From Pseudonocardia broussonetiae (lineage in GTDB: Bacteria; Actinomycetota; Actinomycetes; Mycobacteriales; Pseudonocardiaceae), in assembly GCF_013155125.1 (NCBI RefSeq), contig NZ_CP053564.1, positions 1,247,501 to 1,311,500 on the forward strand: a stretch of DNA of 64,000 nt. Direction: 5' to 3'. The notes beneath the pieces were generated by a model. The model did not search any database, was not told where the DNA came from, and saw only the letters and a list, made by a program, of their open reading frames with translations. Position numbers and translations under genes: made by a program. Positions 41,431-49,819 of the stretch are shown piece by piece (within the stretch, counting starts at the first letter, position 1; the number at the start of each line of letters is the position of its first letter).

Positions 41431-42378
41431 GTGACGGAGCGGGCGGTCTGCGTGATCGGTACCGGGTTGATCGGCGGCTCGCTGATGCGCGCCGCGGAGA
41501 AGGCGGGCCGGGCGGTGTGGGGCACGAGCGCGTCGGAGGACACGGCGGCCGAGGCCCGGGCCGACGGCTTCGACGTCACCACCGACACCGACGACGCCCT
41601 GCGCCGCGCCGCCGACGCCGACGCGCTCGTCGTGCTGGCCGTGCCGCTGCCGGTGCTGCCCGAGGTGCTGCGCCGCGTCGACGCCGTGGCGCCGGAGGTG
41701 CGGCTGACCGACGCCGTGAGCGTCAAGGTCGCTGTGGCCGACGCCGTGGCCCGGTACGCGCCGCGCGCGCGGTACGTCGGCGGGCACCCGATGGCGGGTA
41801 CGAGCGAGTCGGGGTGGTCGGCGGGGCTCGCGGAGCTGTTCGTCGACGCCGCGTGGGTGGTGGCCGCCGACGACGGCCTCGACCTCGACGTCTGGCGCGA
41901 CGTCGCCGAGCTCGCCTGGGCCTGCGGCGCCCGCGTGGTCCCGGCCGCGGCCGACGAGCACGACCTCGCGGTGGCGCGCGTGTCCCACCTGCCGCACCTG
42001 CTCGCCGCCGTGCTCGCCGCGGTCGGCGCGGGCGGCGACGACGCCCTGCCGCTCGCCCTGGCCGCCGGCTCCTTCGCCGACGGCACCCGCGTCGCGGGCA
42101 CGCGCCCGGAGCTCGTCCTCGCGATGTGCGAGGGCAACCGCGACGCCCTGCTCGGCGCCGTCGACGACGCCCTGGGCCGGCTCGGCGCGATGCGCGGCGC
42201 GCTCGCCTCCACCGGCGGCCTCACCGCCACGGTGTTCGCCGGGCACGCGGGCCGCGAGCGCTGGGCTGCGAGCCGCGACCCGAAGGGGGTGAAGGTCAGC
42301 CTGAAGGGGCGCGCCCCGCTGGCCGCCCTGCGCGCGGTCGGACGGCGCGGAGCCGTGGTGTCGGGGTGGAAGGCCTGA
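41431..42378 (+). CDS. tyrA: Prephenate dehydrogenase
   Basis: 315 aa. NAD(P)-binding G-T-G-L-I-G-G-S at 10-17, G-G-H-P-M-A-G-T substrate loop near 125, and the helical dimer domain with V-S-H-L-P-H. Oxidative decarboxylation of prephenate (or arogenate) for tyrosine synthesis; no ACT domain. TACTCT lies six bases before the GTG. In mycobacteria tyrA is divergent from the tadA pair; the same order occurs here with two genes inserted. Confidence 0.93.
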   Translation: MTERAVCVIGTGLIGGSLMRAAEKAGRAVWGTSASEDTAAEARADGFDVTTDTDDALRRAADADALVVLAVPLPVLPEVLRRVDAVAPEVRLTDAVSVKVAVADAVARYAPRARYVGGHPMAGTSESGWSAGLAELFVDAAWVVAADDGLDLDVWRDVAELAWACGARVVPAAADEHDLAVARVSHLPHLLAAVLAAVGAGGDDALPLALAAGSFADGTRVAGTRPELVLAMCEGNRDALLGAVDDALGRLGAMRGALASTGGLTATVFAGHAGRERWAASRDPKGVKVSLKGRAPLAALRAVGRRGAVVSGWKA

Positions 42379-42418
42379 CCCCGACTCGGTCGCAGCGAGA
42401 GCCCGACTCGCGGGTCTT

Positions 42419-43021
42419 CTAGGTCGTCGCCCCCGGTGCCACCGGGGTGAGGCGGGCGGCCACGCCCGGGTAGCGCTGCACCACGCCGTCGGCGTCGACC
42501 GTGAGCTCCGCGCCGAAGTCGTCCCAGCGGAACGCGACGCAGGCGGCGCCGGCGTCGTCGAGGACGGAGACGGTCTCGTAGACCTGCTCCACCTCCTGCA
42601 CCTCCAGCCCGGGCAGCGTCACGAACGCCATCGGCAGCGTGTGCGTGCCGACCCCGGTGTGCAGCCCCAGGCGCCGGATCGGCACCGTGTTGAACATCGG
42701 GCTGTGCGCGAGGTCGACGTCGACCGCACCGCCGAACGGCGCGCGGGTGCCGCCGGAGCCCGTGTCGAGCAGCCAGAAGCCGTCCTCGGTGCGGTTCAGC
42801 GTGAGGTGCCGCTCCCGCTGGGCGGTGGCGCTGGTCACCGACAGGCGCTCCACCGTGCCGTCGTCGGCGACGACGAGCCGGTAGGACGCGGTGTAGTCGC
42901 CGTCGGGCCCGGTGCGGACCATCCGGCCCAGTGCGCGGAATCCGCCACCGGCCCCGAGCAGCAGCCGGGTGCCTTCGAGCCCGTGGCCGTCCTCGGCCTG
43001 CCAGGTCAGCATGGTCGTCAC
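42419..43021 (-). CDS. Putative glycolipid-binding (DUF1089) protein
   Basis: 200 aa. Matches the PF06475 type by G-x-E-x-x-R, R-T-E-D-G-F-W-L-L-D, D-V-D-L-A-H-S-P-M-F-N-T-V-P-I-R-R and the terminal F-R-W-D-D-F-G-A-E-L-T-V-D-x-D-G-V-V-x-x-Y-P. Family structures suggest lipid binding, but the role is unproven. TACGGT is seven bases before the GTG at 43021 (leaderless). Confidence 0.8.
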   Translation of the reverse strand: MTTMLTWQAEDGHGLEGTRLLLGAGGGFRALGRMVRTGPDGDYTASYRLVVADDGTVERLSVTSATAQRERHLTLNRTEDGFWLLDTGSGGTRAPFGGAVDVDLAHSPMFNTVPIRRLGLHTGVGTHTLPMAFVTLPGLEVQEVEQVYETVSVLDDAGAACVAFRWDDFGAELTVDADGVVQRYPGVAARLTPVAPGATT

Positions 43022-43187
43022 GCGGACCACCGTAGTTGCACCGGGCACCGCGGCGCGCCCTCCGGGTGAGGGGGCGGGTCACATCTGCGTCGCACCACGG
43101 TCGGTAGCCCCCTTCTCGAGCGTCGGCGCCATCCTGCACCAGCGCGCGGGCATCTCACCAGCACCGTGCCGATCAGGTCCGGGCCCC

Positions 43188-44111
43188 TCAGCTCCCGCGC
43201 ACGGCGTCGGCGGGCTCCAGGTCGTCGCGCAGGCCGCGCAGGACGGGGTGGCGCAGCCGGCCGGTGTCGGTCCAGCCGAGGTGCTCGACGTCGACGACGA
43301 CGCCCGGCTCGCACCAGTGCACGCCCGCCGCGTCGGCCCGTTCGAGCTTCTCCGCGAACGGTGGCGACGGCGCCGCGACGGCCGCCAGCCGCGGGCCGAG
43401 CGCCCGCTGCGTCGCGTCGTCGCCGAGCCCGGACCCCACGCCTCCGGCGAACGCCAGGCCGTGCCGGTTCAGCACGCCGAGGAGGAGCGACCCGATCCGG
43501 GACGGGTCGGTGCCCTCGCGCCAGCCCCCGACCAGGCACGCCTGCGTGCGCCGGTGCGACACCGTCACCCAGCCCGCGCTGCGCTCCCCCGGCCGGTAGG
43601 GCGCCTCGCGCCGCTTCGCGACGACCCCCTCCATCCCCCGCTCCGCGGTGACGGCGAGCAGCGTGGGCCCGTCGGTGTAGGTCGGCGAGAGCGACAGCGT
43701 GGGCGCCGCCGCCGCGTCGAGACGCTCCAGGGTGGCGCGACGCTCGTGGAAGGGGCGGTCGAGCAGCGGCACGCCGTAGAGGCGCATCACGTCGAACGCC
43801 ATGAACGTGACGGGGCGGGCCCGCGCGGTGCGCTCGTCGATCGCGCGGTGCAGCCGCGCGGCCAGCGCCGCGGAGCTCGGGACGCCGTTGTCCAGCAGCA
43901 CGACCTCGCCGTCGAGCAGCACGTCGGGGGCGAGCGCGCGCAGGTCGCGCAGCTCGGGGAAGTGCGTGGTGACGTCGGCGCCGTCGCGGCTGCGGAGCGT
44001 GAGCACCCCGTCGACGACGTCGGCGAGCACGCGCATCCCGTCCCACTTCACCTCGTAGATCCATCCCGGGCCGCTCGGAAGGGCTCCAGGGGTGGCGAGC
44101 ATGGGCTGCAC
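43188..44111 (-). CDS. ligD: ATP-dependent DNA ligase (LigD ligase-domain type)
   Basis: 307 aa. Adenylation domain with catalytic K22 (E-V-K-W-D-G-M-R), motif III-like F-D-V-M, motif IV E-G-V-V-A-K, and a C-terminal OB fold. The primase-polymerase and phosphoesterase domains of full LigD are absent; they may be encoded elsewhere. Non-homologous end joining with Ku is inferred from the divergent ku gene 18 bases away. In motif V the usual W-x-K is W-V-T-V-S, an odd substitution. GTG 44111 or ATG 44102 are possible starts. Confidence 0.88.
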   Translation of the reverse strand: MQPMLATPGALPSGPGWIYEVKWDGMRVLADVVDGVLTLRSRDGADVTTHFPELRDLRALAPDVLLDGEVVLLDNGVPSSAALAARLHRAIDERTARARPVTFMAFDVMRLYGVPLLDRPFHERRATLERLDAAAAPTLSLSPTYTDGPTLLAVTAERGMEGVVAKRREAPYRPGERSAGWVTVSHRRTQACLVGGWREGTDPSRIGSLLLGVLNRHGLAFAGGVGSGLGDDATQRALGPRLAAVAAPSPPFAEKLERADAAGVHWCEPGVVVDVEHLGWTDTGRLRHPVLRGLRDDLEPADAVRGS

Positions 44112-44129
44112 GCCGTCATGCTGACATCC

Positions 44130-45062
44130 ATGCGGGCGATGTGGAGCGGTGCCGTGTCCTTCGGGCTGGTGAGCGTGCCGGTGAAGGCGTACGCGGCCAC
44201 GACCAACCACGACATCCGGTTCCACCAGGTGCACGGCGCCGACGGTGGACGGATCAAGTACAAGCGCACCTGCTCGCTCGACGGCGAGGAGGTCGAGTAC
44301 GCCGACATCGTCAAGGGCTACGAGACCGAGGACGGCGAGCTGATCACGCTCACCGAGGAGGACATCGACTCCCTGCCCACCGCCACCGGGCACGAGATCG
44401 ACGTCATCGAGTTCGTGCCGGCCGACCAGATCGACCCGCTGCTGTTCGAGAAGTCCTACTACCTCGAGCCCGACGCGAAGGCGGCCAAGCCCTACGCCCT
44501 GCTGCGCGAGGCGCTGATCGACACCGACCGGATGGCCGTCGTGAAGGTGGCGCTGCGGCAGCGGGAGAGCATCGCGCTGCTCCGCGTGCGCGGCAAGGCG
44601 ATCGTGCTGCAGACGATGCTGTGGCCCGACGAGGTGCGCGAGCCCGAGTTCGACATCCTCGACGCCGACGTGGAGCTCCGCCCGCAGGAGCTGCAGATGG
44701 CGGCGTCGCTGGTGGAGAGCCTGGGCGCCGACTTCGACCCGTCGGCCTTCCACGACGACTACCGCGACGCGGTGGTCGCGATGATCGAGCAGAAGCGCTC
44801 CACGGGCGAGACGCGGCCCGCGCCGGTCGCCGAGAAGTCCGACGAGGGCGACTCGATGACCGACCTGCTCACGGCCCTGCAGCGCAGCGTCGAGGCCGCG
44901 CGGGCGGGCAAGCCCGACGCCGCCCCGGCCAAGGAGACCAAGGCCGAGGAGCCCGCCGAGAAGCCGAAGCCGGCGCGCAAGCCCGCGGCCCGCAAGTCGG
45001 CGGCGAAGAAGTCCGACGACGAGGAGTCGGCGCCCCGCAAGCGCACGCGCAAGCCGGCCTGA
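44130..45062 (+). CDS. ku: Ku protein, non-homologous end joining
   Basis: 310 aa: core Ku domain (about 1-240; S-F-G-L-V-S-V-P-V-K-A-Y near the start, K-G-Y-E, R-E-S-I-A-L-L-R) and a C-terminal Lys/Ala/Pro-rich extension (K-P-A-R-K-P-A-A-R-K) like the DNA-binding tails of mycobacterial Ku. Homodimer that binds double-strand ends and recruits LigD. ATG 44130 gives the usual MRAMWSG beginning; ATG 44118 would add four residues. Divergent from the ligase gene with an almost non-existent spacer. Confidence 0.93.
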   Translation: MRAMWSGAVSFGLVSVPVKAYAATTNHDIRFHQVHGADGGRIKYKRTCSLDGEEVEYADIVKGYETEDGELITLTEEDIDSLPTATGHEIDVIEFVPADQIDPLLFEKSYYLEPDAKAAKPYALLREALIDTDRMAVVKVALRQRESIALLRVRGKAIVLQTMLWPDEVREPEFDILDADVELRPQELQMAASLVESLGADFDPSAFHDDYRDAVVAMIEQKRSTGETRPAPVAEKSDEGDSMTDLLTALQRSVEAARAGKPDAAPAKETKAEEPAEKPKPARKPAARKSAAKKSDDEESAPRKRTRKPA

Positions 45063-45067
45063 CGACC

Positions 45068-45109
45068 CGTGAGTGGGAACCGTGGCCCTGGCCACGGTTC
45101 CCACTCACG
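45068..45109. terminator. 20-bp-stem hairpin between convergent ku and LCP genes
   Basis: Perfect inverted repeat, left arm 45068-45087 and right arm 45090-45109, beginning CGTGAGTGG. It fills nearly all of the 52-base space between two convergent stop codons, so a bidirectional terminator is likely. Confidence 0.75.
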
Positions 45110-45114
45110 AGGGG

Positions 45115-46425
45115 TCAGGGGCCGAGCTGGGTGCCGCTGGGCACGCCGTCGTCGGCGAGGGTCTGGAACAGGGCGCTCGCCCGGTCGCGGTCCCAGTTCA
45201 CGGCGCCGTCGCGCACCGGGACGGTGGTGGTGACGCCGCCGTCGGAGACCCCGCGCATGGCCAGGCCGAAGAAGGCCAGGTTCCAGACGTGGTCGCCCTC
45301 GTCGACGGTGATCGCGCTGGACAGGCCCGTGGCCAGCGGGACGATCCGGAACGGGTTGAGCAGCGTCGTGGGGCTCGTGACCTTCTGCAGCAGCGCGGCG
45401 ATGAACGCGCGCTGGCGCTCGACCCGCCCGAAGTCCGACGACGCCGTGGCGCGCGTGCGGACGTAGCCCAGCGCGGTGGCCTGGTCGAGGGTCTGGCAGC
45501 CGGCCTCGATGTCGAGCGCGGCCTTCGGGTCGGTGATGGCCTCCGGCACGCACAGGTCGACGCCGCCCACGGCGTCGACGACGTTGACGAAGCCGGTGAA
45601 CCCGATCTGCACGTAGTGGTCGATGTGCAGGCCGGTGGCGCCCTCGACCGTGCTCACGAGCAGCCCGGGGCCGCTGCCGGGCGCATCGCGCTCCCCGCGC
45701 CCGTACGCTGAGTTGATCTTGTGGCGGCCGTGGCCCGGGATCTCGACCAGCGAGTCGCGCGGAATGCTCACCAGCGTCGACGGCCCACTGCCGGTGTGCA
45801 GCAGCATGATCGTGTCGGTGAGCTCGGACTCCGGGTCGCCGGTGGCGAGCTCGGCGCGCTGCTCGGGCGTGAGGTCGGCGCGGCTGTCGGAGCCGACGAT
45901 GAGGTAGTTGGTGCCCGAGGTGCTGTTGGCGCTCTCGTCGGGCAGGGCGGCGACGCGGTCCAGCGACACGTCGATGTAGACCGCGAAGCCGACGACCAGC
46001 ACCAGCAGGACGACGAGGCCGGTGCGGATGCGGCGGCCCCAGTCGGGGCGCCGGGTCGGGGGCCGGGTGCCGGCCGGGCGGCGCGGCGGCGGGCCGGAGG
46101 GGCGGCGGTCCGACGGGCGCGCCGGACGGCCCGTCCGCTCGGGCGGCAGCACGGACGTCTCGGGCGCCCTCCGCCCGCCCGCCACCGTCGGCCGGTACCC
46201 CTGCTGCGGGGACGCCGGACGCGGCGGAGCCGGGCGGGGCGGGGACTGGCCCGGAGGCGACTGGCCCGGAGGGGACTGCGGCGTGGCCGACGGCGGCCAG
46301 GACGGCGGCAGCGGGCGCCCTCCGCCCGAGCCTCCGCCGGAGCCACCGCCGGAGCCGGGCTGCCGGGGGCGCCGGGGGTCGCCCCATCCGGGGGTTCCCC
46401 GGCGCGGCGGTCGTCCGTCGTCCAT
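45115..46425 (-). CDS. LytR-CpsA-Psr (LCP) family protein
   Basis: 436 aa. A Pro/Gly/Arg-rich cytosolic N-terminus (about 1-130), one TM helix (about 133-152), and an extracellular LCP domain. The domain has the conserved D-S-R-A loop, S-I-P-R-D-S (pyrophosphate-binding Arg), K-I-N-S-A-Y and Y-V-R-T-R motifs. LCP enzymes attach arabinogalactan or other glycopolymers to peptidoglycan. No partner genes are adjacent. Confidence 0.9.
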   Translation of the reverse strand: MDDGRPPRRGTPGWGDPRRPRQPGSGGGSGGGSGGGRPLPPSWPPSATPQSPPGQSPPGQSPPRPAPPRPASPQQGYRPTVAGGRRAPETSVLPPERTGRPARPSDRRPSGPPPRRPAGTRPPTRRPDWGRRIRTGLVVLLVLVVGFAVYIDVSLDRVAALPDESANSTSGTNYLIVGSDSRADLTPEQRAELATGDPESELTDTIMLLHTGSGPSTLVSIPRDSLVEIPGHGRHKINSAYGRGERDAPGSGPGLLVSTVEGATGLHIDHYVQIGFTGFVNVVDAVGGVDLCVPEAITDPKAALDIEAGCQTLDQATALGYVRTRATASSDFGRVERQRAFIAALLQKVTSPTTLLNPFRIVPLATGLSSAITVDEGDHVWNLAFFGLAMRGVSDGGVTTTVPVRDGAVNWDRDRASALFQTLADDGVPSGTQLGP

Positions 46426-46514
46426 CTGCCCCCACCATCTATCGGCCGGCGGTCAGGATACGCGCGCGGTCTCACCCGGTCGGACGTGCGGAGCGGCGCC
46501 GGGGTTCCCGGCCA

Positions 46515-47036
46515 TCAGGAGTTGAGCAGCGGCTCACCCTCGAAGACGCCCAGCTCCTCGTTGTAGAACTCGATGCCGACGCCGTTGGGGTCGCGGATGT
46601 AGAGGCTGTTGTCGATGCCGCGGTCGGGACCGATGTACTCCACGCCCGCCTCGTCCAACCGGGCGCGGACGGCCGCGAACTCCTCGGGCGAGGTCGACAG
46701 CGCGATGTGCTGCACGGCGCCGATCGTCTCGGAGAAGTCCGGGTGGTCGTGGCCGGGGAAGTCGAAGAAGCCCAGCAGGTTGCGGTTGCCGATGTCGAAG
46801 AAGAAGTGGCTCGACCCGTTGTAGTCGCGGTTCTCCACGAGCTCGACCAGCGGGAACCCGAGCAGGTCCTGGTAGAAGCGGATCGTCTCCTCGACGTCCT
46901 TGCAGATCAGCGCGGCGTGGTGGACGCCCTTGACCGTCGAGCGGGGCCGCTCGGCCGCCGGACGCAGGTACTTCTCCTTGAGCTCCGCGCGGCGCGCGCG
47001 GACGGCGTCGAGCTCGGCACCCTCGGGCTGTGGCAT
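46515..47036 (-). CDS. VOC-family (glyoxalase/dioxygenase) protein
   Basis: 173 aa with two beta-alpha-beta-beta-beta modules. Likely metal ligands are His in V-H-H-A-A-L, His in V-Q-H-I-A-L and Glu in G-V-G-I-E-F-Y-N. An N-terminal helical extension (L-D-A-V-R-A-R-R-A-E-L-K-E-K-Y) is unusual for small VOC enzymes. Substrate unknown. GGAAGGAA precedes the ATG. An interrupted inverted repeat (gttg...caac) near 47077-47090 could be a regulator site. Confidence 0.8.
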   Translation of the reverse strand: MPQPEGAELDAVRARRAELKEKYLRPAAERPRSTVKGVHHAALICKDVEETIRFYQDLLGFPLVELVENRDYNGSSHFFFDIGNRNLLGFFDFPGHDHPDFSETIGAVQHIALSTSPEEFAAVRARLDEAGVEYIGPDRGIDNSLYIRDPNGVGIEFYNEELGVFEGEPLLNS

Positions 47037-47085
47037 CGGAGGTTCCTTCCGTCGTGATCAGGTGTCCCGGCAACGATAGTTGCAT

Positions 47086-47889
47086 CTACAACATTCCCGC
47101 GCCATCCGGCTGGCAGCGCGGGCACCACCACGTCTCGCGGCCGTGCGGGGTGCGCTCCGGCGGCGCGAAGGCCACCGGGGTGCCGCACCGGAAGCAGGGT
47201 CGGCGCGCCCGACCGTAGACCCAGTGGCGCCGCCCCGGCCGGGGGTCGCCGGTGGTGATCTGCCGGTGGTTGACGGCCACCGCGTCGCGCAGCAGGTCGC
47301 GGCCGCGCGCCAGCAGCGGGACGACGTCGACCTCCCCGACGGGCCGCCACGGGCTCGTGCGCTCCAGGAACAGCAGCTCCTGCGCCCACATGTTGCCCAG
47401 CCCCGCGACCCGCCGCTGGTCGAGCAGGGCGACGACGGCGGGCAGCGCGGGATCGGCGCGCAGCCGGGCCGCGGCGAGGTCGAGGTCCGGGTCGTCGGCG
47501 AGCAGGTCGGGTCCGAGGTGGCCGACCACGCGGTGCTCGTCGCGGGTGCGGACGACGGTCAGCACCGGCAGCGCGACGCCCGCCGCGGTGCGCCCGTCGT
47601 CGAGGTGCAGGGCCACGCGCAGGTCGCGCGCGACGGCCCGGGGCAGCCGCTTCCCCACCCCCAGCACCGACCAGCTCCCGCTCATCCGCAGGTGCGAGTG
47701 CAGCGTCCACCCGGCGTCGGTGCGCATCAGCAGGTGCTTGCCGCGCGGGTGCCAGCCGGTGATCCGCTGCCCGCCGAGGTCGACGGTCGCCCAGCGCGGG
47801 TGCCGCAGATCGCTGCGGACGATCGACGCGCCGGCGAGCTGCCCGTGCAGCCGGGCGGCCAGCCGCGCGATGCTGTCGCCCTCCGCCAT
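47086..47889 (-). CDS. Fpg/Nei-family DNA glycosylase with Ala at position 2
   Basis: 267 aa. Begins M-A-E-G-D-S rather than the usual M-P-E-G: the catalytic N-terminal Pro is Ala, while Glu3 is kept. Lys51 (R-G-K-H-L-L) and the helix-two-turn-helix G-L-G-N-M-W-A-Q-E are present. A complete four-Cys zinc finger follows (CFRCG...CPRC near the C-terminus). It would excise oxidised bases, like mycobacterial Nei2. The N-terminal amine of Ala could still act as nucleophile, as Val does in NEIL3. The start is fixed by alignment of the N-terminal motif; the frame upstream is open but unrelated. Confidence 0.85.
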   Translation of the reverse strand: MAEGDSIARLAARLHGQLAGASIVRSDLRHPRWATVDLGGQRITGWHPRGKHLLMRTDAGWTLHSHLRMSGSWSVLGVGKRLPRAVARDLRVALHLDDGRTAAGVALPVLTVVRTRDEHRVVGHLGPDLLADDPDLDLAAARLRADPALPAVVALLDQRRVAGLGNMWAQELLFLERTSPWRPVGEVDVVPLLARGRDLLRDAVAVNHRQITTGDPRPGRRHWVYGRARRPCFRCGTPVAFAPPERTPHGRETWWCPRCQPDGAGML

Positions 47890-47940
47890 GCCCACCTCCC
47901 CGCCGGGGGTGTCCCGGCGGGGCACGGGGTACACACGGGC

Positions 47941-48540
47941 GTGATCGATCGCTTCGACGGCTGGATCGCCGGCCTCGGTACGGGGCACGGCCTGCGGGTC
48001 GTCGCCGGGATCTGGCCGCGCTCCCCACTGGGCCCGTTCACCGACGTCATGGTGGAGCGGCCCGACGGGCACCGGCTGCTGCTCGCGCCCTCCGGCGCGG
48101 TGGCGGAGTTCGTGGCGGGCACCTACCTGTTCGACGAGGTGCGGGTGGGCCCGGTGCGCAGCCGGACCGACGGCACGCGCTGGGAGGTCGACGCCGCGCC
48201 GCTCGCGCTCGCCTTCACGGTCGGGCGGCGGCCCGTGCTCGGGGCGCTGCTGCGCGCGGTCCCCCGCCCGGTCGCGACCGACCCGCGGTGGATCTCGCTC
48301 ATCGACCTCGTCGCCCGGCGCGTCCTGCCCGGCGTGCGCACCCGGGGCAGTGCGGCGGGCGGGCGCGAGGAGTTCTACGGCGCGCTCGACCTGCACCGCG
48401 TCACGTCGGCGAGCGTCGTCTGGGAGGGGGCCGACCAGGGCGGGGTGGCGCCGGTCGACCCGCCCGTCCGGTTCGGGTTCGGGTCGACGCCGCGGGTCCC
48501 GTCGCTGACCCGGGTGGTGACGCTGGTCCGGAGCGGCTGA
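47941..48540 (+). CDS. Conserved actinobacterial protein of unknown function
   Basis: 199 aa, no TM helix. A beta-rich N-terminal region (R-V-V-A-G-I-W-P-R-S-P-L-G-P-F-T-D-V-M-V-E) and a conserved C-terminal E-E-F-Y-G-A-L-D-L-H-R-V. No enzyme motif recognised. Divergent from the Nei-like gene by ~50 bases; its TGA overlaps the next ATG (atga), so it is co-translated with the MSMEG_6728-type gene. No good ribosome site; a TACAC-type -10 close to the GTG suggests a leaderless transcript. Confidence 0.72.
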   Translation: MIDRFDGWIAGLGTGHGLRVVAGIWPRSPLGPFTDVMVERPDGHRLLLAPSGAVAEFVAGTYLFDEVRVGPVRSRTDGTRWEVDAAPLALAFTVGRRPVLGALLRAVPRPVATDPRWISLIDLVARRVLPGVRTRGSAAGGREEFYGALDLHRVTSASVVWEGADQGGVAPVDPPVRFGFGSTPRVPSLTRVVTLVRSG

Positions 48541-48989
48541 TGCAGACGTTCCTGCCCTACCCCGACTTCGCCCGGAGCGCCGCCGCGCTCGACCTCAAGC
48601 GCCTGGGCAAGCAGCGCGTCGAGGCCCTGCAGGTGCTGCGGGCCGTCACCCGGCACACCTACGGCTGGAAGCGGCACCCGGCCGTCCGGATGTGGGCCGG
48701 GTTCCCCGACGGCGTCGCCGCGTACGGGCTCGCGACCTGCGACGAGTGGGTGACCCGCGGGCACGGCGACACCTGCGCGGCCACGATCGGCGCCGACCTC
48801 GCCGAGGCGGGCCGGCCGCCGCCGCGCACCCAGGCCGCGCTGGCCCGGCTCGCGCTGCTGCCCGACTGGATCGGCGACGAGCGGGTGCACCGCAGCCACC
48901 GCGCGGCGCTGGTGCGCAAGGACCCGGAGTTCTACGGGCCGCAGTTCCCCGACGTCGACCCGGAGCTGCCGTACTTCTGGCCGGTCTGA
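48540..48989 (+). CDS. MSMEG_6728-family protein
   Basis: 149 aa. Recognised by M-Q-T-F-L-P-Y-P-D-F, L-D-x-K-R-L-G-K-Q-R-V-E-A-L-Q-V-L and the C-terminal H-R-S-H-R-A-A-L-V-R-K-D-P-x-x-Y. The conserved basic and His residues and overall pattern recall small nucleic-acid enzymes related to pyrimidine-dimer glycosylases, but that link is my inference. It is translationally coupled to the gene before it, and a DNA glycosylase is divergently encoded next door. Confidence 0.78.
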   Translation: MQTFLPYPDFARSAAALDLKRLGKQRVEALQVLRAVTRHTYGWKRHPAVRMWAGFPDGVAAYGLATCDEWVTRGHGDTCAATIGADLAEAGRPPPRTQAALARLALLPDWIGDERVHRSHRAALVRKDPEFYGPQFPDVDPELPYFWPV

Positions 48990-49008
48990 CCCGTCCCGGA
49001 GCCGGGGC

Positions 49009-49725
49009 TCACAGCCAGCGCGGCGGCACCGGGAGCTCGCCGCCGAGCGCGGTGAGCGCCGCGCCGCCGGTCCGGCCGGTGACCCAGCCGAGCAGCTGCG
49101 CGGCGGGTCCGTGGACCTCGACCCCGCCCCCGTCGGGTCCCAGGCGCCAGGTGCGGTCGCGGTCGGTGGCCGTCAGCGTCGCCGACGGGCAACCGTCCCT
49201 GCTGCTCAGGACGCCGGTGACGTCGTCGAGCAGGGTGTCGACGACCTCGGGCGGCAGGTCCGACACGGTCGTGCCCGACGCGAGGTCGACGGAGTGCAGC
49301 CACACCTCGCGCACCCGCATCCACGGGATCTCCGCCGCCGGGAGGGCGCGGCCCAGCGCGCTGCGGACCGTGTTCTGCCAGGTGCGGTCGTCGAGCGCGG
49401 CCAGGGCGACGTCGAGGTCCTCGGCGGTGCTCGTCAGCTCCCGGCGCAGCGTCTCGGCCGGGCGCTGCGCGGACGACTCGATCTCGGCGGCGCGCTGCTC
49501 GGCGTCGGCGTACATCGGCGTCTCGACGCCGGTGCGGGCCCAGGTGGCCAGCCGGGTCAGCGCCTCCGCGTTGCGGGCCACGTGCGCGATGAGGTGCGCG
49601 CGGCTCCACCCGGGGAGCGCGCTGGGGGCGCGCAGGGCGTCGTCGGGCAGGGCGTCGACGAGCTGCACGAGGAACTCCGTGCCGGCACCCATCCACGGCA
49701 GCGTCGCCGTCACGTCGCGTCTCAC
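49009..49725 (-). CDS. Mycothiol-dependent maleylpyruvate isomerase-family protein
   Basis: 238 aa, DinB/MDMPI fold. The metal triad is suggested by H in W-S-R-A-H-L-I-A-H, E and H in R-E-V-W-L-H-S-V-D-L (around 140-148). These enzymes use mycothiol to isomerise maleylpyruvate or act as thiol transferases; the exact substrate is unknown. GTG 49725 was chosen, with a G-rich site upstream; GTG 49713 is a second possibility. Confidence 0.85.
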   Translation of the reverse strand: MRRDVTATLPWMGAGTEFLVQLVDALPDDALRAPSALPGWSRAHLIAHVARNAEALTRLATWARTGVETPMYADAEQRAAEIESSAQRPAETLRRELTSTAEDLDVALAALDDRTWQNTVRSALGRALPAAEIPWMRVREVWLHSVDLASGTTVSDLPPEVVDTLLDDVTGVLSSRDGCPSATLTATDRDRTWRLGPDGGGVEVHGPAAQLLGWVTGRTGGAALTALGGELPVPPRWL

Positions 49726-49819
49726 GCGGCCCCCCACCTCCCCGGCCGGTGCCTCCGGCCGCCCGAACCGTGCCACACGGCCCGTACCGCCGGGTACCGC
49801 GCCCGGCGCGGCCCACACC

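Noticed and set aside
42378..42420. Another inverted repeat after tyrA
   Set aside because: Short repeated cccgactcg elements are present, but they do not form a good stem.
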